From contig CAMLDH010000280.1 in NCBI GenBank assembly GCA_946478765.1, positions 1 to 5,371 of the forward strand: a stretch of 5,371 nucleotides of DNA. The letters are read 5' to 3'. Positions 1 through 5,156 of the stretch are shown one piece after another. The position numbers and the translations under genes were made by a program. This DNA comes from an uncultured Oxalobacteraceae bacterium. GTDB taxonomy: Bacteria; Pseudomonadota; Gammaproteobacteria; Burkholderiales; Burkholderiaceae. Each line of letters begins with the position of its first letter. Position 1 is the stretch's first letter. The notes beneath the pieces are model-generated. The model had not been told where the DNA came from, did not search any database, and saw only the letters and a list, made by a program, of their open reading frames with translations.

Positions 1-3
1 ATT

Positions 4-23
4 TATACTGTATGAATATACAG
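4..23 (+). promoter_or_regulatory. LexA (SOS) box overlapping a probable -10 element
   Basis: Positions 8-23 read CTGTATGAATATACAG, a perfect CTGT-N8-ACAG match to the LexA operator of beta- and gammaproteobacteria, with an AT-rich alternating centre as in the E. coli consensus. Immediately overlapping on the left, TATACT (4-9) differs from the sigma-70 -10 consensus at one base, so LexA bound here would cover the promoter core; the -35 element would lie outside the window. The box is about 70 bp upstream of the ATPase start codon with no gene in between, so it most likely controls the ATPase, gp157-like and ssb genes. The box is seen directly; SOS control is inferred. Confidence 0.82.
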
Positions 24-91
24 CTATTGTCGGTGACGAAAAAATCTCGCTCAGCCTGACAAGCTGTCTACGTGAGAGGAATGACCAAATC

Positions 92-1096
92 ATGAACACG
101 ATGAAATTCGACATTCGCCCGGCTGCCAAAGAGCGTGCCAAGCTGCGCCTGGGAATCGCCGGCCCGGCCGGCAGCGGCAAAAGTTACAGCGGCCTATTGA
201 TCGCATCGGGATTGGGCGGGCGCATCGGCGTCATCGATACCGAGCACCGCAGTGCCCACTTGTATGCCGACCTGATACCGGGCGGGTTCGATGTGCTTGA
301 GTTGCCGCCGCCGTTTTCTCCGGATAATTATGTCGCGGCGATTCATGCCTTCGAGATAGCGGGCGTCGACACCATCATCATCGACAGCCTGTCCCACGCT
401 TGGGCCGGCGAGGGCGGTGCGCTCGACATGCAGGGCAAGATCGCGGACAAGACCGGCAACTCGTGGGCGGCGTGGCGTTCGATCACGCCCAAGCACAATG
501 CGTTGGTCGAAGCGATGCTGCAAAGCCCCTGCAATATCATCGCGACGATGCGCTCCAAAATGGAGTATGTGCAGGATGGCGACGGCGCCAAGGGCAAGGT
601 CAAGAAAGTCGGCCTGGCGCCGGTCATGCGTGACGGCATCGAGTATGAATTCACGATATTCATGGAAATGGACCAGGCTCACAATGGTTTCATCGGCAAG
701 GACCGCACGCGCCTGTTCGACAATCAGATTATTGAAAAGCCCAATGCCGACATAGGCCGCCAATTGCTCGACTGGTTGAACAACGGCATCGAGCCGGCCG
801 CCGCGCCGGTACTGCGGGAACAGCAAGTGGCGGCGTTATCCGACAGCATCAGCCAGGCGCAGACCTTGGATGAATTGAAGGAAGCCTATGTCGCGGCGGC
901 CACCGTGTGCGACGTGTTGCACGACGAGCAAACCAAGCGCAATTTCAACCGGCTGACCAATATGCGCAAGCATGAACTGGAAGCGGACATTTCCGCGGCC
1001 GTAAGCGGCGATGCGGCCAACAGCCAGCTCAACAGCCAGCTCAACAGCCATCTCAACGGTCACGATGACAGGCATGGCCAGCGGGAGGCGGCATGA
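92..1096 (+). CDS. Phage-type AAA_24 / Sak4-like RecA-fold ATPase (single-strand recombination)
   Basis: This 334-residue protein has a P-loop GPAGSGKS at residues 24-31, an acidic segment IDTEHRS at 48-54, and a Walker B strand TIIIDSLSH at 94-102 (Asp98). That arrangement fits the AAA_24 family, which includes the shortened RecA-like Sak4 recombinases of phages; known members anneal or pair ssDNA and cooperate with SSB. The ATPase core runs to about residue 232. It is followed by a helical segment (about 243-297) with a TLDELKEAYVAA motif, as in tails of phage recombination proteins, then a low-complexity end with NSQL/NSHL repeats (310-321). The ATG at 92 was chosen because AGAGG lies at 75-79, a somewhat long spacing; ATG 101 is possible but farther away. 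The stop overlaps the next start by four bases (ATGA). A LexA box upstream suggests damage induction. The Sak4 assignment is from motifs and gene context, not an alignment. Confidence 0.8.
   Translation: MNTMKFDIRPAAKERAKLRLGIAGPAGSGKSYSGLLIASGLGGRIGVIDTEHRSAHLYADLIPGGFDVLELPPPFSPDNYVAAIHAFEIAGVDTIIIDSLSHAWAGEGGALDMQGKIADKTGNSWAAWRSITPKHNALVEAMLQSPCNIIATMRSKMEYVQDGDGAKGKVKKVGLAPVMRDGIEYEFTIFMEMDQAHNGFIGKDRTRLFDNQIIEKPNADIGRQLLDWLNNGIEPAAAPVLREQQVAALSDSISQAQTLDELKEAYVAAATVCDVLHDEQTKRNFNRLTNMRKHELEADISAAVSGDAANSQLNSQLNSHLNGHDDRHGQREAA
1019..1066 (+). repeat. 12-bp tandem repeat in the 3' end of the ATPase gene
   Basis: AACAGCCAGCTC occurs twice in direct succession (1019-1030, 1031-1042), then with one change as AACAGCCATCTC (1043-1054), and as a decayed fourth copy starting AACGGTCACG (1055-1066). 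Because the unit is four codons, it adds NSQL-NSQL-NSHL-NGHD to the protein without altering the frame. It is a likely site of slipped-strand length variation in a disordered tail. Confidence 0.85.
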
Positions 1097-1596
1097 ATAT
1101 TTTCGAGGCGTTTGAAGTCGCCGCAGAAATTCGCGCTCTCGGCGAACAACTGCGCACCGAGCAGCCCGATCAGCAAGCGGTCGACGACACGCTCGATGGC
1201 TTGGCATGGCCGCTCGATGAAAAGCTGGAAGCGCTGGCCAAGTTGCGCCGCATGCTGATGGGGACCCGCGATGCCAGGATCGAGCGCGCCGACAGCCTGT
1301 ACGAACAAGCCGGCCGCGATGCAGCCGCGATCGACCGGGTCGAAGACCTGATTCAAGCGCTGCTGCAGGCATCGGGGCGCAACCGCGCGCAAACCGCGTT
1401 GTTCACGATTGCGCTGTACAAGAAAGCCGCGGTGGCGGCGGTCGACAATCCGGACGAACTTCCTCCGGCCTATCTGCGCTACCCGCCGGCGCCGCCGCCG
1501 GCGCCCGATAAACGGGCGATTCTGGACGCGTTGAAAGCGGGCAGGCAGGTACCGGGCGCGCATCTTGAAGAGGGCGTACGCCTCTCCATCAAATGA
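1093..1596 (+). CDS. Gp157-like phage protein
   Basis: This 167-residue protein resembles the Siphovirus Gp157 family (PF05565), found beside recombination genes in many phages and linked by literature to phage resistance in Streptococcus thermophilus; its biochemical role is not established. The family pattern is visible in order: an N-terminal helix (MNIFEAFEVAAEIRAL), a DTLDGL..PLDEKLEALAKLRRML segment at about 32-55, a long charged helix through about residue 90 (RIERADSLYEQAGRDAAAIDRVEDLIQALL), and an ending with a proline-rich linker (about 126-137), then DKRAILDALKAGRQVPGAHLEE, close to the family's C-terminal DK..I...LK.G..V.GA.L signature. No membrane segment or signal peptide is seen. 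GGGAGG at 1083-1088 sits just before the ATG, which overlaps the stop of the ATPase gene, so the two are translationally coupled. Alternative: a divergent member of a related coiled-coil family; the C-terminal signature makes Gp157 the better choice. Confidence 0.8.
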   Translation: MNIFEAFEVAAEIRALGEQLRTEQPDQQAVDDTLDGLAWPLDEKLEALAKLRRMLMGTRDARIERADSLYEQAGRDAAAIDRVEDLIQALLQASGRNRAQTALFTIALYKKAAVAAVDNPDELPPAYLRYPPAPPPAPDKRAILDALKAGRQVPGAHLEEGVRLSIK

Positions 1597-1621
1597 AGTT
1601 TCTCAATAAAGGACAAACATC

Positions 1622-2122
1622 ATGGCATCTGTGAATAAAGTCATCGTGGTAGGCAACTTGGGCCGCGATCCCGAGACCCGATACATGCCCAATGGCGATT
1701 GCGTCTGTCATATCAACGTCGCCACCAGCGAAAAATTGACGGATAAAGTCAGCGGCGAAAAAAAGGAGATAACCGAATGGCATCGCGTGGTGATGTTTCG
1801 CAAGCTCGGTGAAATCGCGTCGCTGTATTTAAAAAAGGGCATGCAGGTGTATCTCGAAGGGCGTTTGCAAACGCGTAAATGGGTGGATAAACAGGGTCAC
1901 GATCGCTATACGACCGAAATTGTCGCCGACCATATGCACATGCTGGGCAGCCGGCCGCACGATAGCGAGCACGACGAACACGGCGTCAACGACGGCTCGG
2001 ACGATGCGGCCGCGTATGCTGACGGATCTGCGCAGCGCACGACGGAAACGCCGCTCAGCAACGGTCATGCAGGCGAGCCGAAAAAAAATGCCCGGTTATA
2101 TCCCGACGAGATTCCGTTTTGA
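1622..2122 (+). CDS. ssb: Single-stranded DNA-binding protein
   Basis: This is a 166-residue SSB of bacterial homotetramer type. The OB fold covers about residues 1-110 and begins [23 protein letters not shown]; the segments TEWHRVVMF (51-59), [12 protein letters not shown] (69-80) and RTRK-type QTRKWVD (83-89) match E. coli SSB, including ssDNA-stacking aromatics equivalent to Trp54 (W53), Phe60 (F59) and Trp88 (W87). The position of E. coli Trp40 is not aromatic (SEKLTDK). Residues 111-155 are a polar, acidic linker and the C-terminus is YPDEIPF, close to the DDDIPF tip that recruits partner proteins. AAAGGA at 1608-1613, eight bases before the ATG, sets the start. It lies 25 bp after the Gp157-like gene in the same orientation, so it is probably the dedicated SSB partner of the Sak4-like ATPase and not the housekeeping copy, although the latter cannot be excluded. 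Confidence 0.95.
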   Translation: MASVNKVIVVGNLGRDPETRYMPNGDCVCHINVATSEKLTDKVSGEKKEITEWHRVVMFRKLGEIASLYLKKGMQVYLEGRLQTRKWVDKQGHDRYTTEIVADHMHMLGSRPHDSEHDEHGVNDGSDDAAAYADGSAQRTTETPLSNGHAGEPKKNARLYPDEIPF

Positions 2123-2176
2123 CGGGACCGGAGGCGCACAGCAAACCTGATCGATCTCGCGCCTGCTCGATTCGGC

Positions 2177-2569
2177 ATGATCGACCTGTCTGATTTGTCC
2201 GGTCGCGACGGCATCGACGATGCCGGGCGGCCGTTGTTGCAGGACATGCTGGCGTCGGTGCTGCGGGGCGAGGCGGCCCGGCATGGCAACGCGTATGCCG
2301 ATCTGGTGATTACCCTGTTGATCGCGTATGACTTGCGCAAGCATTGTCAGGCCGCGCAGACCATGATCGGCGAGCGCGATCGGACATGGTTTGCCGGGTG
2401 CCGCCGCGGCCTGACGCAGCTATTGCAGCGATATATCGAAACCTGCGGCATGTCCGATGCCGAAATCGAGAGCGCATTGGCGTTGGCCGATCGTCTGTGG
2501 TGTGCATTGCAAACGCCGGATACATTCGCAAACTGTTCTAAGCCTGGTTATCCGCCAGCATGCGTTTGA
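2177..2569 (+). CDS. Unrecognised small helical protein, last gene of the recombination cassette
   Basis: I do not recognise this 130-residue protein. It is predicted to be soluble and mostly helical: a polar N-terminus (MIDLSDLSGRDGIDD), helices around 19-35 and 37-56, a stretch with Trp71 and CRRGLTQLLQRYIETCG (75-91), and a final helix MSDAEIESALALADRLWCAL (92-111). Cysteines occur at 57, 75, 90, 109, 120 and 129 without a clear metal-binding pattern. The ATG at 2177 has no convincing ribosome binding site. The frame is open back to 2123, and GGAGG at 2130-2134 lies before an in-frame CTG (2147), so the true start may be upstream and non-ATG. It follows ssb by 54 bp on the same strand and its last 32 bases overlap the 3' end of the convergent HugZ-like gene. 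The last residues (about 118-130) are therefore constrained by, or simply read through, the neighbour. The reading frame has good GC-rich third positions, supporting it as real. Confidence 0.55.
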   Translation: MIDLSDLSGRDGIDDAGRPLLQDMLASVLRGEAARHGNAYADLVITLLIAYDLRKHCQAAQTMIGERDRTWFAGCRRGLTQLLQRYIETCGMSDAEIESALALADRLWCALQTPDTFANCSKPGYPPACV

Positions 2570-3194
2570 TGCTTTGATGAATTTTTTCGATTGACGCGAT
2601 AGGCTTCGGGAATCGTTGCCGGTGGCGAGTCCCGTTCTGCTCGATATCGAAGCCGTAGCAATCCATGCCCAGCAGCCGCACGCCCGGCGCTTGAAACTCG
2701 ATCAAGTCGCGGTAAGAATTTTCTTCATCGCTTAAAGAGAGAGTCGCAGCGGCCGCCCAATCCGTGTCCTCTATCCAGCCCATTTGACCGAACCCGGCGA
2801 TATAACGCACGCGCTTCGGCGCCATTCTGAAAAACGCAAAGTCACCCAAGGCGAGATAGCGCTCCGCCTCCGGTTGGTAGCGAAGATGGCGCGCCATCAT
2901 TTCGCGCGATGCGTCAAAGCGCCGCACCTCTCCCACCAAGGTCATGCGCGTTCCGTTCAGGACGTTTTTCTCATCGCCGCCAGTCACAAGAAAACTGGCG
3001 CGCGCATCTGCATCAAGGTTTTTGGTGTGCTCGGCCAGGGCGCTGATGAAAAATACCGGATGGTGGCTTTCGTCGAGAGAAAAAGGCAGGGTCGATGCAT
3101 ACGGGTATCCCGGCATTTGCATCGAATGCGTTGCGAGCATGCCGCTTGTTGCGGTGTGCAGGAAGTGAATTGCTTTATTGAAATTGTTCTTCAT
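2538..3194 (-). CDS. HugZ / pyridoxamine 5'-phosphate oxidase-like split-barrel protein
   Basis: This 218-residue protein has the features of the HugZ-type branch of the FMN-binding split-barrel family. The N-terminal barrel shows a GMLATHSMQMPGYPYASTLPFSLDES pattern at 18-43, then PVFFISALAEHTKNLDADARASFLV at 46-70, the family's conserved 'S-x-L-A-x-H-T-x-N-L' strip, and RMTLVGEVRRF at 83-93. The middle has FFRMAPKRVRYIAGFGQMGWI (121-141). The C-terminal third (about 155-215), with GVRLLGMDCYGFDIE and RQRFPKPIASIEKIHQSI, looks like the DUF2470-type domain. Family members bind FMN or haem and some degrade haem; whether this one does is not known, and I see no clear equivalent of the haem-ligand histidine loop of Helicobacter HugZ. 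The ATG has only a weak ribosome binding site. It points toward the recombination cassette and overlaps its last gene tail to tail, with no hairpin terminator visible between them. Confidence 0.83.
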   Translation of the reverse strand: MKNNFNKAIHFLHTATSGMLATHSMQMPGYPYASTLPFSLDESHHPVFFISALAEHTKNLDADARASFLVTGGDEKNVLNGTRMTLVGEVRRFDASREMMARHLRYQPEAERYLALGDFAFFRMAPKRVRYIAGFGQMGWIEDTDWAAAATLSLSDEENSYRDLIEFQAPGVRLLGMDCYGFDIEQNGTRHRQRFPKPIASIEKIHQSIKRMLADNQA

Positions 3195-3260
3195 ACCAAG
3201 GGCCGTGCGTTGAATTTCTGTATTGATGGCGGAAGGCGCAAGTGAGGATGCCGCGGATGT

Positions 3261-3563
3261 TCAGCCCACCGCTTGCAGCAGAATCCGCTCCATGAACGCG
3301 CGCCTCTCGTCCCTTTGCTTTTCGTTGCCCTGGTTCGACAGCAGCGATTCGGAAATCTCGTAGCTGTACAGGGCGAAAGCGCGCATTCGCGCTTCGGTAA
3401 TATCAAATCCCAACGCGCTGAAACCCTGTGCGATATACAACAGGCGTTTGTTGTCCACTTCCAGCACGTCGGCCGCGGCTTGAATCCAGTCGTCCGGGGG
3501 GGTAACTGAACTTTCGTTGATGTATCGGGGGAGTTCGATGGAGCGGCTTTTGACATTGGGAGT
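3261..3563 (-). pseudogene. TetR-family regulator, C-terminal domain only
   Basis: The minus-strand frame from 3563 to the stop at 3261 encodes about 100 residues. The part DWIQAAADVLEVDNKRLLYI (about 3491 downward) followed by AQGFSALGFDITEARMRAFA, LYSYEISESLL and RAFMERILL reads like the last helices of TetR-family repressors, where a 'VD..RL.YI...F.ALGF...EARMRA.ALY.YE' pattern forms the ligand-binding and dimerisation region. The roughly 100-residue N-terminal part, including the whole helix-turn-helix, is missing: an in-frame TAG lies at 3564-3566 and no ATG occurs in the frame; the first usable start is GTG at 3467. A run of seven G at 3495-3501 could mark a frameshift, but the other frames upstream do not read as a TetR DNA-binding domain. 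It lies 66 bp upstream of the HugZ-like gene. I read it as a truncated, probably non-functional remnant of the regulator of the neighbouring catabolic operon or of the HugZ-like gene. A short ligand-domain-only protein from GTG 3467 (68 residues) cannot be excluded. Confidence 0.68.
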
Positions 3564-3610
3564 CTAGGCAAGGGCGAAGTACATATTTTAATGGCAACAA
3601 CCAGAACAGA

Positions 3611-3635
3611 TGCGAATGTTCACACAACATTCGCA
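3611..3635. promoter_or_regulatory. Perfect 10+10 bp inverted repeat, probable operator
   Basis: TGCGAATGTT (3611-3620) and AACATTCGCA (3626-3635) are exact inverted copies separated by CACAC. No T-run follows on either strand, so it does not look like an intrinsic terminator; the size and spacing fit a dimeric repressor or LysR/TetR-type operator. A further half-site GCGAAT lies at 3649-3654. It is located between the TetR remnant and the catabolic genes, 128 bp before the first start codon of the operon. Symmetry is seen directly; operator function is inferred. Confidence 0.6.
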
Positions 3636-3692
3636 ATGTTTAATGCGCGCGAATCAATAGAAAAGCTCTATGATGTTAATAAGCATTTTTTC

Positions 3693-3706
3693 TTGACTTA
3701 AGTCAA
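3693..3706. promoter_or_regulatory. FNR/ANR-like palindrome that also supplies a -35 element
   Basis: TTGACTTAAGTCAA is a perfect 14-bp palindrome matching the FNR/ANR pattern TTGAy-N4-rTCAA, the site of the oxygen- or NO-responsive CRP/FNR family. It also contains the -35-like hexamer TTGACT (3693-3698). A consensus -10 at the ideal distance is not obvious: TGACAT (3716-3721, 17-bp spacer) is weak, and the better GATAAT (3741-3746) is too far for this -35. Placed as a class II activator site at -41.5 it would predict a start near 3741. Because the palindrome is symmetric it could equally serve a minus-strand promoter. The box is seen; which regulator binds is inferred. Confidence 0.5.
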
Positions 3707-3722
3707 TGTGGCTCCTGACATG

Positions 3723-3736
3723 CACATACGTATGTG
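3723..3736. promoter_or_regulatory. Second palindrome in the operon leader
   Basis: CACATACGTATGTG is a perfect 14-bp palindrome; allowing one mismatched pair it extends to 20 bp (3720-3739). It sits 27 bp before the first start codon of the catabolic operon, in the leader or core promoter, where a bound GntR-, MarR- or IclR-type repressor would block transcription. The protein that binds is unknown. Confidence 0.45.
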
Positions 3737-3749
3737 TATTGATAATTTT

Positions 3750-3754
3750 GGAGG
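3750..3754 (+). promoter_or_regulatory. Strong ribosome binding site that fixes the mini-hydrolase start
   Basis: GGAGG lies eight bases before the ATG at 3763, the best Shine-Dalgarno match in the operon. It favours 3763 over the in-frame ATG at 3706, which would add an unlikely cysteine- and leucine-rich leader overlapping both palindromes. Confidence 0.75.
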
Positions 3755-3762
3755 ACGCGGAC

Positions 3763-4011
3763 ATGGATCAATTCGAAGGCATAGGCAAGACCCTTGTGGC
3801 GGCGGATCACCAGACGAACTACCACGGCAACAAGTACGACATCAAGCTGTGGGTGCGCCACCTGACCGGCATCATGGACGCGCTCGGTATCGACAAGGCC
3901 TCGTTTGTCGGCAACTCCTTCGGCGGCGCGCGCTCGGTCGGACTGGCCTTGTTCGACAAGGCGCGCGAATTCCTGCAACCGGTCACCAGCTTCATCGGGC
4001 AGCCGTCGTGA
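3763..4011 (+). CDS. Shrunken alpha/beta-hydrolase (meta-cleavage product hydrolase remnant)
   Basis: The 82-residue product is a collage of a meta-cleavage-product (2-hydroxymuconic semialdehyde-type) hydrolase, which is normally about 280 residues. Residues 7-21 (IGKTLVAADHQTNYH) match the family N-terminus, residues 25-47 (YDIKLWVRHLTGIMDALGIDKAS) match the helix preceding the active site, and FVGNSFGGA (48-56) is the nucleophile elbow with Ser52. The segment between TNYH and KYD, including the oxyanion-hole HG strand and the VIAPDMxGFG region (about 55-60 residues), is absent, as is everything after the elbow including the catalytic Asp and His. Residues 57-82 (RSVGLALFDKAREFLQPVTS...) are not recognisable. 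It cannot be an active hydrolase. Yet the frame is open, the ribosome binding site is excellent, and its stop overlaps the GTG of the next gene, so its translation may feed ribosomes to the dioxygenase small subunit. I treat it as a translated remnant; assembly error is an alternative. Confidence 0.65.
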   Translation: MDQFEGIGKTLVAADHQTNYHGNKYDIKLWVRHLTGIMDALGIDKASFVGNSFGGARSVGLALFDKAREFLQPVTSFIGQPS

Positions 4012-4304
4012 GTCGCAACACGGTCGAGCGCGCGCTGCACCAGCTTTGCGTCGATCGCAGCGCCAAGCAACGATTCAAGGGAGACGCGGCGAAGTTCCTG
4101 GCGCACTTTGCTATGAGCGATGCCGAGCGCGCCATGGTGCTGGCATTCGACGTCAAGGGCCTGCAGGCGTATGGCGTCAATTCGATGTTGACGATGGGCT
4201 TTTGGCAGGAGCTGTCGCCGCAGCGCGACATGCAGATTTATATGGCCAAACTGCGCGACGTGAAGGACGGTCAAGCCGTCTTCTCCGCAGCACTGAAAGG
4301 GTAG
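4008..4304 (+). CDS. LigA-like small (alpha) subunit of class III extradiol dioxygenase
   Basis: This 98-residue all-helical protein resembles the LigA domain of protocatechuate 4,5-dioxygenase and the small subunits of two-component class III enzymes such as CarBa. Visible marks are RNTVERALHQLCVDRSAKQRFKGDAAKFL (3-31), the MSDAERAMVLAFDVKGL helix pair (36-52), YGVNSMLTMGFWQEL (55-69; family 'LGvnP.L' motif) and a helical end. In the family this subunit caps the active site of the LigB subunit in an alpha2-beta2 enzyme. The start is GTG at 4008, overlapping the stop of the mini-hydrolase as GTGA; there is no strong ribosome binding site, and the next in-frame ATG (4112) would remove a third of the protein. 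Seven bases separate it from the catalytic subunit. LigA-like identity is fairly sure; the substrate is not known. Confidence 0.8.
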   Translation: MSRNTVERALHQLCVDRSAKQRFKGDAAKFLAHFAMSDAERAMVLAFDVKGLQAYGVNSMLTMGFWQELSPQRDMQIYMAKLRDVKDGQAVFSAALKG

Positions 4305-4311
4305 GGCCATC

Positions 4312-5151
4312 ATGGGAAAAATTGTGGGCGCGTTCTTGGTTCCGCATGATCCGCTCATGTACGTCGCGCCGGATGCGCCGCCGCAGGCACAACGCGACAC
4401 CGTATGGGGCGCTTTCCGTACGTGCTCCGAACGTCTCAAGGCGCTTGCGCCGACCACCGTCATTATCGTCGGCTGCGATCACTACATCCTGTTCGGGCCG
4501 GAATGCCTGCCGAGCTACCTGATCGCCATCGGCGATGTGGATGCGCCGGCCGACCAATTGCCCGGCCTCAAACGCGCTGTGATGTACAACAATGAGGCGC
4601 TTGCGTCGCATATCGCCGAGCACGGCAGGGGCGACGGATTCGATTGGGCAGTGGCGCGCGCGTTCACCGCCGATCACTCGGTCGCCATTCCTCAGCAGTT
4701 GATCGTTGAACCGCTGCGCGCTGCGGGCATGGATGTCAAGACCGTCCCGGTGTACCTGGCCTGCAGTGTCGACCCTTACATCAGTTTCAAGCGCGCGGCC
4801 GAACTCGGCGCACAACTGCGCAAGGCGGTCGCGGCCTTTCCCGATAACGAACGCGTAGTGGTCATCGGCAGCGGCGGCATCAGCCACTGGGTCGGATCGG
4901 CGCAGATGGGCCGGGTCAATGAAGGCTTCGACCGGGAAATTATCGGCTATGCGTTGAACGGCGACCTCGCCGGACTGTGCGGCCTGTCGAACGAATACAT
5001 CCTCGAAAACGGCGGCGAGGGCGCCATGGAAATCCGCAACTATGCGTGCGCCATGGGCGCCGTGCCCGGCGCACGAGGGGAACTACTTGCTTATGAGGCT
5101 GTTCCCGACTGGGTAACCGGCCTCGGTTTCATCCAACTGCATCTGGAGTGA
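4312..5151 (+). CDS. LigB-like class III extradiol ring-cleavage dioxygenase, catalytic (beta) subunit
   Basis: This 279-residue protein belongs to the LigB superfamily: Fe(II)-dependent enzymes that open catecholic rings next to one hydroxyl using O2. The Fe ligands expected from LigAB (His12, His61, Glu242) correspond to His12 in VPHDP, His57 in GCDHYILFG and Glu240 in GGEGAMEIRNY. His122 in TADHSVAIP and His192 in GSGGISHW match the acid/base histidines, so all catalytic residues appear intact. Length is normal for the family. The GGGTAGGG region just before the ATG includes the previous gene's stop, giving tight coupling with the LigA-like subunit. Neighbours (hydrolase remnant upstream, Rieske ferredoxin downstream) suggest a polycyclic or biaryl-type catechol as substrate, comparable to CarBaBb of carbazole degradation, instead of protocatechuate; this is inference. 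Gallate- or aminophenol-type dioxygenases remain possible. Confidence 0.9.
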   Translation: MGKIVGAFLVPHDPLMYVAPDAPPQAQRDTVWGAFRTCSERLKALAPTTVIIVGCDHYILFGPECLPSYLIAIGDVDAPADQLPGLKRAVMYNNEALASHIAEHGRGDGFDWAVARAFTADHSVAIPQQLIVEPLRAAGMDVKTVPVYLACSVDPYISFKRAAELGAQLRKAVAAFPDNERVVVIGSGGISHWVGSAQMGRVNEGFDREIIGYALNGDLAGLCGLSNEYILENGGEGAMEIRNYACAMGAVPGARGELLAYEAVPDWVTGLGFIQLHLE

Positions 5152-5156
5152 CTATC

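Noticed and set aside
81..95. A four-codon ATG frame (MTKS) whose stop overlaps the ATPase ATG as ATGA
   Set aside because: It follows the AGAGG site more closely than the real start, but it is too short to distinguish from chance and has no attenuator structure beside it.
194..826. Long minus-strand open frame (210 codons) opposite the ATPase gene
   Set aside because: It mirrors the GC-rich codon bias of the plus-strand gene, has no recognisable motifs and has an Arg/Asp/Val-rich composition typical of antisense shadows.
836..1563. Two long overlapping minus-strand frames opposite the ATPase tail and Gp157-like gene
   Set aside because: Arg-rich antisense shadows; the plus strand carries clear family signatures over the same bases.
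3191..3571. Minus-strand 126-codon frame starting at an ATG across the TetR remnant
   Set aside because: Its composition (many Cys, Arg, Pro, Ser) is non-native and the adjacent frame carries the TetR-like helices. It is kept only as the possible other side of a frameshift.
3611..3640. Inverted repeat as an intrinsic terminator
   Set aside because: The stem is AT/GC mixed and no T-run follows it on either strand, so an operator is more likely.
3706..3762. Upstream ATG start for the mini-hydrolase (adds MWLLTCTYVCVLIILEDAD)
   Set aside because: It would overlap both palindromes, has no ribosome binding site, and the added residues do not match the hydrolase N-terminus, whereas ATG 3763 has GGAGG at ideal spacing.
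4177..4887. Minus-strand 236-codon frame opposite the LigB-like gene
   Set aside because: Arg/Ala/Asp-rich shadow of a well-supported dioxygenase gene with all catalytic residues on the plus strand.
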